Shown: one piece after another, positions 1 to 10,400 of the stretch | Layout of the letters: every line of letters begins with the position of its first letter | Position numbering within the stretch: the stretch's first letter is position 1 | Source of the DNA: Taudactylus pleione | Taxonomy: Eukaryota > Chordata > Amphibia > Anura > Myobatrachidae | Length of the DNA stretch: 64,000 nt | Direction of reading: 5' to 3' | NCBI GenBank assembly: GCA_031769625.1 | Contig: JAUIMM010000739.1 | Coordinates: 186,001-250,000 of the forward strand | Translations under genes and position numbers: made by a program | The notes under the pieces: model-generated | The model's input: the letters and a program-made list of their open reading frames with translations, nothing else | What the model was told of the DNA's origin: nothing | Database searches by the model: none

Positions 1-714
1 GATACCGGCAGGGTAGTGAGACTGTACCGTACTGGCACAAGATACCAGCAGGGTAGTGAGACTGTACAGTACTGGCACAAGATACCAGCAGGGTAGTGAG
101 ACTGTACAGTACTGGCACAAGATACCTGCAGGGTAGTGAGACTGTACAGTACTGGCACAAGATACCAGCAGGGTAGTGAGACTGTACAGTACTGGCACAA
201 GATACCTGCAGGGTAGTGAGACTGTACAGTACTGGCACAAGTACTGGCACAAGATACCTGCAGGGTAGTGAGACTGTACAGTACTGGCACAAGATACCAG
301 CAGGGTAGTGAGACTGTACCGTACTGGCACAAGATACCAGCAGGGTAGTGAGACTGTACCGTACTGGCACAAGATACCAGCAGGGTAGTGAGACTGTACC
401 GTACTGGCACAAGATACCAGCAGGGTAGTGAGACTGTACAGTACTGGCACAAGATACCAGCAGGGTAGTGAGACTGTACAGTACTGGCACAAGATACCAG
501 CAGGGTAGTGAGACTGTACAGTACTGGCACAAGATACCTGCAGGGTAGTGAGACTGTACAGTACTGGCACAAGATACCAGCAGGGTAGTGAGACTGTACA
601 GTACTGGCACAAGATACCAGCAGGGTAGTGAGACTGTACCGTACTGGCACAAGATACCAGCAGGGTAGTGAGACTGTACCGTACTGGCACAAGATACCAG
701 CAGGGTAGTGAGAC
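1..714. repeat. 40-bp minisatellite, about 17.5 copies
   Basis: A head-to-tail array with a 40-bp period (unit contains GGGTAGTGAGACTGTAC and TACTGGCACAA). Copies differ mainly at two positions: CAG/CTG/CGG after GATAC, and GTACAGT/GTACCGT. One 12-base partial duplication (GTACTGGCACAA) near 241 breaks the register. The array starts at the window edge and so probably extends further 5'. By position it lies in the clstn1 intron upstream of the first exon seen here. Confidence 0.95.
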
Positions 715-1272
715 CTTGTTGAACATTCTTTCAGATGACTTCTCCTCTCCCTGATGTAGATGATGTTCTTCAGTTCTAAGTTGCCTGTAAATGAATAAAA
801 TGAGGTAGCGATAAGTGAAAGCTGAGCAGAACTTCTAGCGTTACTGTTACTGATGCCCTCGGATGCGGATAGTCACGGTCTCCTCCCCTGGGGAGCTGCT
901 GTGACCTTGTCTTATCATGAAGTTCATTCTGTCTCTCGCTCTGTACTATAAATGGCTCTTATTTCTCCAGACTTCATGTCTTCACAATGTAACCCAATGA
1001 TAGATTTCTGCTCCCCTCACACCTGCGTTAGCTCCCGATACAGACAGCGCGCGCCAGTCCTTACTGTGAGATAGCGGCATATTGCATACTATAAATCAAG
1101 GGAAAAGGACAAAAAACTGCACTATCGATATTGTATTCAAATGAACCCCATTAAATGTATTCGCTGAAATTGGATCTTTTAGTGGGGGTGCTGCCAAGGA
1201 CAATACCCGAAATCTAATATACAAATTCCAAAAGAAGGAGACAGAATGTCCTATACTGAGGACAAAGGATTG
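715..1272. other. Intronic sequence, no gene seen
   Basis: Unique-looking intron sequence between two tandem arrays. No exon with calsyntenin homology and no RNA gene was recognised in it. Confidence 0.6.
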
Positions 1273-2712
1273 TTATGGTGCATACACAGGGTCAGATAAT
1301 GGTGCATACACAGGGTCAGATAATGGTGCATACACAGGGTCAGATAATGGTGCATACACAGGGTCAGATAATGGTGCATACACAGGGTCAGATAATGGTG
1401 CATACACAGGGTCAGATAATGGTGCATACACTCGGTCAGATAATGGTGCATACACAGGGTCAGATAATGGTGCATACACAGGGTCAGATAATGGTGCATA
1501 CACAGGGTCAGATAATGGTGCATACACAGGGTCAGATAATGGTGCATACACACGGTCAGATAATGGTGCATACACAGGGTCAGATAATGGCGCATACACA
1601 GGGTCAGATAATGGTGCATACACACGGTCAGATAATGGTGCATACACACGGTCAGATAATGGTGCATACACACGGTCAGATAATGGTGCATACACACGGT
1701 CAGATAATGGCGCATACACAGGGTCAGATAATGGCGCATACACAGGGTCAGATAATGGCGCATACACAGGGTCAGATAATGGCGCATACACAGGGTCAGA
1801 TAATGGCGCATACACAGGGTCAGATAATGGCGCATACACACGGTCAGATAATGGTGCATACACACGGTCAGATAATGGTGCATACACACGGTCAGATAAT
1901 GGTGCATACACACGGTCAGATAATGGCGCATACACAGGGTCAGATAATGGCGCATACACAGGGTCAGATAATGGCGCATACACAGGGTCAGATAATGGCG
2001 CATACACAGGGTCAGATAATGGTGCATACACAGGGTCAGATAATGGTGCATACACAGGGTCAGATAATGGTGCATACACAGGGTCAGATAATGGTGCACA
2101 CACACGGTCAGATAATGGTGCACACACAGGGTCAGATAATGGTGCACACACACGGTCAGATAATGGTGCATACACAGGGTTAGATAATGGTGCACACACA
2201 GGGTCAGATAATGGTGCATACACAGGGTCAGATAATGGTGCATACACAGGGTCAGATAATGGTGCATACACAGGGTCAGATAATGGCGCATACACAGGGT
2301 CAGATAATGGCGCATACACAGGGTCAGATAATGGCGCATACACAGGGTCAGATAATGGCGCATACACAGGGTCAGATAATGGCGCATACACAGGGTCAGA
2401 TAATGGCGCATACACAGGGTCAGATAATGGCGCATACACAGGGTCAGATAATGGCGCACACACACGGCCAGATAATGGCGCACACACACGGTCAGATAAT
2501 GGCGCATACACAGGGTCAGATAATGGCGCACACACACGGCCAGATAATGGCGCACACACACGGTCAGATAATGGCGCATACACAGGGTCAGATAATGGCG
2601 CATACACAGGGTCAGATAATGGCGCACACACATGGTCAGATAATGGCGCACACACACGGTCAGATAATGGCGCACACACAGGGTCAGATAATGGCGCACA
2701 CACACGGCCAGA
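1273..2712. repeat. 24-bp minisatellite, exactly 60 copies
   Basis: The period is 24 bp with no insertion or deletion over 1,440 bases, giving 60 copies. The unit is GATAATGG(T/C)GCA(T/C)ACACA(G/C)GGTCA. Variants cluster in runs, for example GGTGCA blocks alternating with GGCGCA blocks, as expected from amplification of multi-unit segments. Because 24 is a multiple of three and the unit lacks stops, frames stay open on both strands (for example repeats of MVHTQGQI). These are not genes. Each unit carries AGATAA, a consensus GATA-factor site. Confidence 0.97.
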
Positions 2713-2945
2713 TTTCCTGTCAGATCTGAACGATAATGGTTGTAAAAATCATTAATTCGTTCACATGTGAAAGAAAATCTGACGTGAGCCTGCAACGATG
2801 AGCGATGTGCGTTCCCGATGGTCAGATAGCGATATCCGACATCTGATGTGTGTGCAGTCAGACTTGGATGATTCCATTCATTTTAATACAGTCTAAAATC
2901 GTTCATCATTCATCTGACCTATCTGACCGTGTGTATGCACCATAA
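1273..2945. mobile_element. MITE-like DNA transposon with expanded left terminal repeat
   Basis: The first 26 bases (1273-1298, beginning TTATGGTGCATACAC) and the last 26 bases (2920-2945, ending GTATGCACCATAA) are inverted repeats matching at 25 of 26 positions, as in a small non-autonomous DNA transposon. The single-copy interior is only about 210 bp (2713-2919) and has no coding capacity. The left terminal repeat has been amplified into a 60-copy array. A TA dinucleotide lies inside each end and could be a target duplication if the element proper starts at TGGTGC. The superfamily cannot be assigned from this copy. Confidence 0.7.
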
Positions 2946-3142
2946 AATATGACCTTTATTGTATCGTTTAAAACCTTGTTCTAGTGAAATATTAAAAAAC
3001 AAAATAGATTCAAACATAGTGAGATGAAAGTAAGAAAATGTGAAAAAATAAATAAAATTACGCTGATACTTTGGGCAACTGTTATCCTGCATGTATAGTA
3101 TATGTCATATTATGAGTATTCATGACTCTTTATTGATTAATG
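2946..3142. other. AT-rich intron sequence
   Basis: A short AT-rich spacer between the MITE-like element and the 89-bp repeats. No feature was recognised. Confidence 0.6.
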
Positions 3143-3676
3143 TGTGTGCCCATAAAGGGGTGGCACTGCAGATGGAACGGTTCCTTTATGTGTGTTAGGG
3201 TGTATCTCATGTGCCTGTAATGTAGGAGATGTGTGTGCCCATAAAGGGGTGGCACTGCAGATGGAACGGTTCCTTTATGTGTGTTAGGGTGTATCTCATG
3301 TGCCTGTAATGTAGGAGATGTGTGTGCCCATAAAGGGGTGGCACTGCAGATGGAACGGTTCCTTTATGTGTGTTAGGGTGTATCTCATGTGCCTGTAATG
3401 TAGGAGATGTGTGTGCCCATAAAGGGGTGGCACTGCAGATGAAACGGTTCCTTTATGTGTGTTAGGATGTATCTCATGTGCCTGTAATGTAGGAGATGTG
3501 TGTGCCCATAAAGGGGTGGCACTGCAGATGGAACGGTTCCTTTATGTGTGTTAGGGTGTATCTCATGTGCCTGTAATGTAGGAGATATGTGTGCCCATAA
3601 AGGGGTGGCACTGCAGATGGAACGGTTCCTTTATGTGTGTTAGGGTGTATCTCATGTGCCTGTAATGTAGGAGATG
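3143..3676. repeat. 89-bp tandem repeat, 6 copies
   Basis: Six head-to-tail copies with a period of 89 bases. The anchor CATAAAGGGGTGGC occurs at 3151, 3240, 3329 and onward. The unit also contains GGAACGGTTCC and a GTAATGTAGGAGATG segment. Copies are nearly identical. The array ends about 180 bases upstream of the exon at 3855. Confidence 0.95.
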
Positions 3677-3854
3677 TGTGTGTACCGATCAGGCGCCATT
3701 ACACATAGCAGTCAATGTAACCTTTGCTTGTATGTACTGCGCTGTACTAGGGATTGGTTGCCTCGGGCAGCTCATGCTTTGTACAGCGCCTCCCCTGCAT
3801 GTCCCCTTCCTGCTAATAACGGCCTTACGGTCTTTCTGCGTTTTGTCTCTACAG

Positions 3855-4017
3855 TCCTGCGACAAGGAATGGCACCACTACGTCCTCACTGTAGACTTCC
3901 CCGCAGTCACTCTGTATGTGGACGGTGCTTTGTATGACCCCTTCACAGTGACCGAGGACTATCCTCTACACCCTACACAGCTGGGCACCCAGCTGGTGGT
4001 CGGAGCATGCTGGCAAG
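3855..4017 (+). CDS. clstn1: Calsyntenin-1 exon A (LNS/laminin-G-like domain)
   Basis: A 163-base exon between a polypyrimidine/ACAG acceptor and the donor AAG|GTAATG, ending in phase 1. It encodes SCDKEWHHYVLTVDF, then VTLYVDG and TEDYPLHP, and ends LVVGACWQ. This is the laminin-G/LNS-like domain that follows the two cadherin repeats in calsyntenins. The CDxEWHHY...VTLYVDG...VGACWQ pattern is shared by calsyntenins 1-3; TEDYPLHP and the downstream exons favour calsyntenin-1, a type I membrane protein of neurons that works as a synaptic organiser and kinesin cargo adaptor. The residue before CDKEW is Ser where I recall Val or Ile in the family. The phase of the 5' border cannot be checked because the previous exon is outside the window. 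Confidence 0.93.
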
Positions 4018-4044
4018 GTAATGACACCTATCCATCTATCGCTG

Positions 4045-4425
4045 CCTCAGGCTACATACAGAGTACATAGAGCCAGCGTCGGGGGTATACGGATAGTGCC
4101 ACTTCCGATGAGCTGGTTGCCTCAGGCTACATACAGAGTACATAGACCCAGCCCCGGGGGTATACGGATAGTGCCACTTCCGATGAGCTGGTTGCCTCAG
4201 GCTACATACAGAGTACAGAGTACATAGAGCCAGCCCCGGGGGTATACGGATAGTGCCACTTCCGAGGAGCTGGTTGCCTCAGGCTACATACAGAGTACAT
4301 AGAGCCAGCCCGGGGGTATACGGATAGTGCCACTTCCGAGGAGCTGGTTGCCTCAGGCTACATACAGAGTACATAGAGCCAGCCCGGGGGTATACGGATA
4401 GTGCCACTTCCGATGAGCTGGTTGC
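4045..4425. repeat. 75-bp tandem repeat, about 5 copies
   Basis: The anchor CCTCAGGCTACATACAG recurs at 4045, 4120, 4195, 4277 and 4351, a period of 74-75 with one copy lengthened by a 7-base local duplication (AGAGTAC). The units contain GGGGGTATACGGATAGTGCC. The array begins only 28 bases after the donor of the exon ending at 4017, so the tandem expansion lies almost against a splice site. Confidence 0.93.
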
Positions 4426-4973
4426 AGGTCCCTTTGTGCTGCCTACACCCGGTGGCAATGTTTTGTTACATACTATATAATGCAGCCTATAAGGAATATC
4501 ATGGTGAAGCAGAAACGGCAGCCAATCAGTGCACAATGATCTCGTGACCTGACGGGAGTGCTCATTGGTCAGTGTATCCTAGTGAAGTGATTGGCTGCTT
4601 TTCTCATGAATATTAATGACTGTTTGTAGTGAGTTCTCCTAGGCCTTGATATTTATAATAGGCATGTAGACTGTATTAATATGGGCCGGTCACCATGATC
4701 ATGAGCCCTGCGCCCAGGCAGTGTTGTGTTTGGGAGTTCGCTCTCTGTGTATTTGCCAGAGTTGCATTGTGTTTCAGAACCCATCCCAACCTAGGGGGCA
4801 GGCCGCCCGGAACAGAGCTTGTGCCGCCGTGGGACGTCTCTGAGCTCAGCCACACCGCCGTAGACACGTGTCCTCCTGCCAAAGCATTGTTGTCATAACA
4901 TGTTCTGTTGTTACAAATGTCCCTAACCCTGTGGTCACTTCCCCTGTTTGTCCCTTCTCTTACCGTTCTGCAG
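4426..4973. other. Intronic sequence upstream of cassette exon
   Basis: Intron with no repeat or RNA gene recognised. The last 40 bases form a pyrimidine-rich tract (CCCCTGTTTGTCCCTTCTC) leading to the CAG acceptor of the cassette exon at 4974. Confidence 0.6.
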
Positions 4974-5024
4974 AGTATTCAGGAAGTGGGAATGTCACTG
5001 ACCCAATGACAGACAGTGATGCAG
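4974..5024 (+). CDS. clstn1: Calsyntenin-1 exon B, 51-nt in-frame cassette exon
   Basis: Flanked by TTCTGCAG at its 5' side and a GT donor (GCAG|GTGGCT, a poor match to consensus). It enters and leaves in phase 1, and 51 bases is 17 codons, so it can be included or skipped without changing frame. Joined to the preceding G it reads EYSGSGNVTDPMTDSDA, followed by the Gly shared with exon C. This resembles the human calsyntenin-1 insert beginning EFSGVEND, recalled from memory as a segment differing between isoforms. Both carry an N-glycosylation sequon, here NVT at 4991-4999. The weak donor fits optional splicing. Without it, exon A joins exon C directly as ACWQ-G-GEQHMAQ. Confidence 0.8.
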
Positions 5025-5820
5025 GTGGCTGCGGTTTATCCCTTACCCCATCCATCTCTTCCACCAACCACACAGACATTTCACGTCATCCCGTCCGTGC
5101 ATGACGCGCACAGCTCACTTTCTCTTTCTCCATTTATTTTTGTGAATTTTGGGATGCGCTTCTGACCCTCTTCTGTTTCTCAGTCTTCCTCCCCCCATCT
5201 CATAACACAGAAGCAATGCTAACCTAGCACTTCATGTAGCTGACCGCAGCGCTGGGTAACGCTGGATCCCTCGCGCTAATAGTGGGAGTCCTACAACAGA
5301 GCTGCCTGCCGATGGGAACAGTAACATGGACACACAGATAGATAAAAAAAGAATGGCTAAGGCAGACTGTGTAGTTACAGGCCCCTGCATTTCCTCCTGG
5401 GATTTGTAGTTCCACAACAGCTGATGGCCCACAGTTTACCCCCATTTGACTTTAGAATTGTAATATTCCTTTTAGTAGCTGTGAATGAGAAATGTAAAAT
5501 ATAAGACTTTATGTAGCAATATGTGTAGAGACATATTGGTGGTTTATATCTGTTATGTATATTTTTGCTACTTCCGATCATAGGCTAGAAAGCACAGCTT
5601 GCCTGATTCATACCTCTTTCTGTTTCCACCGCTTGCATCTGCCACCTCAGAGCCCATTCGCATGCCTTTCCCCTACCGTGTTTCCTGGCGAAGGCCGGGC
5701 AGTGCCCACGGCTGGGTGTTACTAACCTGCATGCAACGCTGTAACATCTTCTGCTGGTAAAGACTCATGGGTGGGTTTGGTCCCGACACTGACTGACATC
5801 TGTCTCCTCTCTCTGTCCAG
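5025..5820. other. Intron between cassette exon and exon C
   Basis: No gene was recognised. Bases 5396-5425 contain TTTGTAGTTCCACAACAGCT, a motif I associate with a dispersed repeat common in amphibian genomes. That assignment is from memory and weak. The tract TCTCCTCTCTCTGTCCAG forms the acceptor of the next exon. Confidence 0.5.
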
Positions 5821-5978
5821 GTGGCGAGCAGCACATGGCCCAGTTTTTCCGAGGAAACCTCGCGGGATTGATGGTCCGCACTGGAAAGCTAGAGAGCAAG
5901 AAGGTGATAGATTGTTTATATACCTGCAAAGAGGGCCTGGAATTTCCACCTGCAGATGGCGTTGGGAAAGGCATTAAG
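5821..5978 (+). CDS. clstn1: Calsyntenin-1 exon C (end of LNS domain)
   Basis: A 158-base exon. The acceptor is CTCTGTCCAG and the donor AAG|GTGAGT. It enters in phase 1 and leaves in phase 0. It encodes GGEQHMAQFFRGNLAGL, then MVRTGKLESKKVIDCLYTCK, and ends with GVGKGIK. The first part completes the laminin-G-like fold. The CLYTCKEGL cysteine pair and the SKKVIDCL segment are calsyntenin signatures. It reads in frame from either exon A or the cassette exon B. Confidence 0.95.
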
Positions 5979-6668
5979 GTGAGTGATAATAGGGCTAGTG
6001 GTAAGACACTGGTATAACATCCCATAGAGAAGAGACCGGGAAATAATGCTGAGACCAGCAAAAGATACATAAATTGGTATTCTGAATTCTACTAACTAAG
6101 TAGTTTGTTAACAAAGCTTGAAAAGAATGGCTTTGGATGGGCCACACGTAGTGCCCATTGTGGTCCCCAATCTCTTCAGATTGTACTTCATACCAAATCT
6201 TTGCAACAACCTCAATCACATGGTGTTAGACGAGATTGAGAAGTCCTCCCGGACACCATATCTAGGGACTCCCTCCCCCCTGTAGGAGCTTCTCCCCGTA
6301 TAACCACTTGGGCTGCCCTAGGGTGACAGTGGGTGGCAGGAGATGGGTATCAGCAGCAAAGAACAGCTGAAGGAAAACAAAGGAAATGGCCGCGCAGCTC
6401 AGACGGGCACTATATGGGGAAATAATAATAATGACCCAGTAGGCTGCAGGGTATATGCAATTGTAGCGTTTTAGAGCAAAATGTAAAGTGCCCAGACGCC
6501 AGCTAAACCTCTATACCCAGTGGTGCAGTGCCCCCCTCCTACAGATACTGATTATTTCAGTCCTGGTTTGTTGTAAACGTTGTGAATCCTTTACCTTCTA
6601 TATACAGAATGCTGTAGGCTTGGATGACCTGACCGGCTGTGTTACAGTGTAATGATCTGAATTCACAG
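5979..6668. other. Short intron, no feature seen
   Basis: A 690-base intron without tandem repeats or recognised elements. It separates two well-conserved calsyntenin exons. Confidence 0.7.
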
Positions 6669-6817
6669 GTTACTCTAAGTCCAAGCCAGTCCAGCCTGAC
6701 GCTGGAGGGAGATGACATTGACCGCTTTGACCAGGCCATGCAGCATATCTCCTACCTGAACTCCCGCCAGTTCCCCACCCCTGGCATCAGGCGCCTGAAG
6801 ATCACCACCACTGTGAA
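6669..6817 (+). CDS. clstn1: Calsyntenin-1 exon D (extracellular)
   Basis: A 149-base exon. The acceptor is TTCACAG and the donor GTGAA|GTACGC. It enters in phase 0 and leaves in phase 2. It encodes VTLSPSQSSLTLEGDDIDRF, then the highly conserved AMQHISYLNSRQFPTPGIRR and LKITTTVK, whose last Lys codon is completed by the next exon. Splitting the Lys codon as AA|G is required, since AAG|TACG would lack a GT donor. The segment is part of the membrane-proximal extracellular region shared by all calsyntenins. Confidence 0.95.
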
Positions 6818-6976
6818 GTACGCAAAACGCAAGAACGTATCAAAACCCTTTAATAACCTGAGCAGATAAAACTAAACCTGAAATATCAGAGTGTCCCCTC
6901 CGGCTGCGTGCCGCGTGGCCACGGCTTTGTCTCCGCACTTTCCCTCACGAACTTGTCTCATTGTGCTTTGCTGTAG
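6818..6976. other. 159-base intron
   Basis: The shortest intron in the window, bounded by GTACGC and TTGCTGTAG. It lacks repeats, in contrast to the 9-33 kb introns further 3'. Confidence 0.9.
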
Positions 6977-7203
6977 GTGCTTTAACGAGGAGACCTGTAT
7001 CAGTGTCCCGGATGTTGATGGATACGTCATGGTGCTGCAGCCTGAGGAGCCCAAGATCAGCCTGAGCGGCATCGATCACTTTGCACGTTCCGCCTCAGAG
7101 TTTGAGAGCACAGAAGGGGTCTCTCTGTTCCCCGAGCTACATCTCATCAGCACCATCACACGTGAGGTGGAAGCAGAAGGTGAAGGGGATGAGGATCCTA
7201 CAG
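6977..7203 (+). CDS. clstn1: Calsyntenin-1 exon E (extracellular)
   Basis: A 227-base exon. The acceptor is GCTGTAG and the donor ACAG|GTTTGT. It enters in phase 2 and leaves in phase 1. It encodes CFNEETCISVPDVDGYVMVL, then QPEEPKISLSGIDHFARSAS, EFESTEGVSLFPELHL and ISTITREVEAEGEGDEDPT. The PEEPKISLSG, HFAR and TITREVE segments point to calsyntenin-1 rather than the paralogues 2 or 3, judged from family knowledge. Confidence 0.96.
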
Positions 7204-7499
7204 GTTTGTGCGCTACTAGTTTTTTTTCCCCCCAAACCTGATTTATATGCAGATAAATGTTACTTCAAGCTGTTCATCATTTGCAAAGTGCCCATGTGTT
7301 AGAACATCTGATGCTTGCAGAGTCTCTGCAGCAGTGATTGCCAGCCAGCGTGTGACAGCACCAGCGAGGGTAGTTCACTACAACAGGAACCATCTTACTG
7401 CCTTGTTCCTGTACTTAGCAGATACTAATAATAATAAGTCATCATCATGCATACTCCACTTCTGTCTGTGCACTGCCACTATTGCTGCACCTTCCTATT
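7204..7499. other. Start of 10.4-kb intron
   Basis: Unique intron sequence between the donor at 7204 and the 26-bp minisatellite. No feature was recognised. Confidence 0.6.
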
Positions 7500-10400
7500 G
7501 CCCTCCCCTCTCAGTGTATTCTATAACCCTCCCCCCTCAGTGTATCCTATAACCCTCCCCTCTCAGTGTATTCTATAACCCTCCCCTCTCAGTGTATCCT
7601 ATAACCCTCCCCTCTCAGTGTATCCTATAACCCTCCCCTCTGTGTATTCTATAACCCTCCCCTCCCCTCTCAGTGTATCCTATAACCCTCCCCCCTCAGT
7701 GTATCCTATAACCCTCCCCTCTCAGTGTATTCTATAACCCTCCCCTCTCAGTGTATCCTATAACCCTCCCCTCTCAGTGTATCCTATTACCCTCCCCTCT
7801 CAGTGTATCCTATAACCCTCCCCTCTCAGTGTATCCTATAACCCTCCCCTCTCAGTGTACCCTATTACCCTCCCCTCTCAGTGTATTCTATAACCCTCCC
7901 CCCTCAGTGTATCCTATAACCCTCCCCTCTCAGTGTATCCTATAACCCTCCCCTCTCAGTGTATCCTATTACCCTCCCCTCTCAGTGTATCCTATAACCC
8001 TCCCCTCTCAGTGTATCCTATAACCCTCCCCTCTCAGTGTATCCTATAACCCTCCCCTCTCAGTGTATCCTATTACCCTCCCCTCTCAGTGTATCCTATA
8101 ACCCTCCCCTCTCAGTGTATCCTATAACCCTCCCCTCTGTGTATCCTATAACCCTCCCCTCTCAGTGTATCCTATAACCCTCCCCTCTCAGTGTATCCTA
8201 TAACCCTCCCCTCTCAGTGTATCCTATAACCCTCCCCCCTCAGTGTATCCTATAACCCTCCCCCCTCAGTGTATCCTATAACCCTCCCCCCTCAGTGTAT
8301 CCTATAACCCTCCCCCCTCAGTGTATCCTATAACCCTCCCCCCTCAGAGTATCCTATAACCCTCCCCTCTCAGTGTATCCTATAACCCTCCCCTCTGTGT
8401 ATTCTATAACCCTCCCCTCCCCTCTCAGTGTATCCTATTACCCTCCCCTCTCAGTGTATCCTATAACCCTCCCCTCTCAGTGTATCCTATAACCCTCCAC
8501 TCTGTGTATTCTATAACCCTCCCCTCCCCTCTCAGTGTATCCTATTACCCTCCCCTCTCAGTGTATCCTATTACCCTCCCCTCTCAGTGTATCCTATAAC
8601 CCTCCCCTCTCAGTGTATCCTATAACCCTCCCCCCTCAGTGTATCCTATAACCCTCCCCTCTCAGTGTATCCTATAACCCTCCCCTCTCAGTGTATCCTA
8701 TAACCCTCCCCTCTCAGTGTATCCTATAACCCTCCCCTCTCAGTGTATCCTATTACCCTCCCCTCTCAGTGTATCCTATAACCCTCCCCTCTCAGTGTAT
8801 CCTATAACCCTCCCCTCTCAGTGTATCCTATTACCCTCCCCTCTCAGTGTATCCTATAACCCTCCCCTCTCAGTGTATCCTATAACCCTCCACTCTGTGT
8901 ATTCTATAACCCTCCCCTCCCCTCTCAGTGTATCCTATTACCCTCCCCTCTCAGTGTATCCTATTACCCTCCCCTCTGTGTATCCTATAACCCTCCCCTC
9001 TCAGTGTATCCTATAACCCTCCCCCCTCAGTGTATCCTATAACCCTCCCCTCTCAGTGTATCCTATAACCCTCCCCTCTCAGTGTATCCTATAACCCTCC
9101 CCTCTCAGTGTATCCTATAACCCTCCCCTCTCAGTGTATCCTATTACCCTCCCCTCTCAGTGTATCCTATAACCCTCCCCTCTCAGTGTATCCTATAACC
9201 CTCCCCTCTCAGTGTATCCTATTACCCTCCCCTCTCAGTGTATCCTATAACCCTCCCCTCTGTGTATTCTATAACCCTCCCCTCTCAGTGTATCCTATAA
9301 CCCTCCCCTCTCAGTGTATCCTATAACCCTCCCCTCTGTGTATTCTATAACCCTCCCCTCCCCTCTCAGTGTATCCTATTACCCTCCCCTCTCAGTGTAT
9401 CCTATAACCCTCCCCTCTCAGTGTATCCTATAACCCTCCCCTCTGTGTATTCTATAACCCTCCCCTCCCCTCTCAGTGTATCCTATAACCCTCCCCTCTG
9501 TGTATCCTATTACCCTCCCCTCTCAGTGTATCCTATAACCCTCCCCCCTCAGTGTATCCTATAACCCTCCCCTCTCAGTGTATCCTATAACCCTCCCCTC
9601 TGTGTATTCTATAACCCTCCCCTCCCCTCTCAGTGTATCCTATAACCCTCCCCTCTGTGTATCCTATTACCCTCCCCTCTCAGTGTATTCTATAACCCTC
9701 CCCTCTCAGTGTATCCTATAACCCTCCCCTCTGTGTATCCTATAACCCTCCCCTCTCAGTGTATCCTATAACCCTCCCCTCTGTGTATTCTATAACCCTC
9801 CCCTCTGTGTATTCTATAACCCTCCCCTCTCAGTGTATCCTATAACCCTCCCCTCTCAGTGTATCCTATAACCCTCCCCTCTCAGTGTATCCTATAACCC
9901 TCCCCTCTCAGTGTATCCTATAACCCTCCCCTCTCAGTGTATCCTATAACCCTCCCCTCTCAGTGTATCCTATAACCCTCCCCTCTCAGTGTATCCTATA
10001 ACCCTCCCCTCTCAGTGTATCCTATAACCCTCCCCCCTCAGTATATCCCGATACCTTCCTCTCTCAGTGTATCCTATTACCCTCCCCTCTCAGTGTATCC
10101 TATAACCCTCCCCTCTCAGTGTATCCTATAACCCTCCCCTCTCAGTGTATCCTATAACCCTCCCCTCCCAGCGTATCCTATTACCCCACCCCTCTGTGTA
10201 TTCTATAACCCTCCCCTCTCAGTGTATCCTATAACCCTCCCCTCTGTGTATTCTATAACCCTCCCCTCTCAGTGTATCCTATAACCCTCCCCTCTCAGTG
10301 TATCCTAAACCCTCCCCTCTCAGTGTATCCTATAACCCTCCCCTCTGTGTATTCTATAACCCTCCCCTCTGTGTATTCTATAACCCTCCCCTCTGTGTAT

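Noticed and set aside
1251..2795. Open frames of 300-514 codons on both strands
   Set aside because: Translations of the 24-bp array; a stop-free unit of 24 bp keeps frames open on both strands.
5224..5581. Small minus-strand frames near a dispersed-repeat motif
   Set aside because: Short, without homology or splice structure; ordinary intron sequence.
6557..7072. Small minus-strand frames opposite clstn1 exons
   Set aside because: Antisense shadows of conserved exons D and E.
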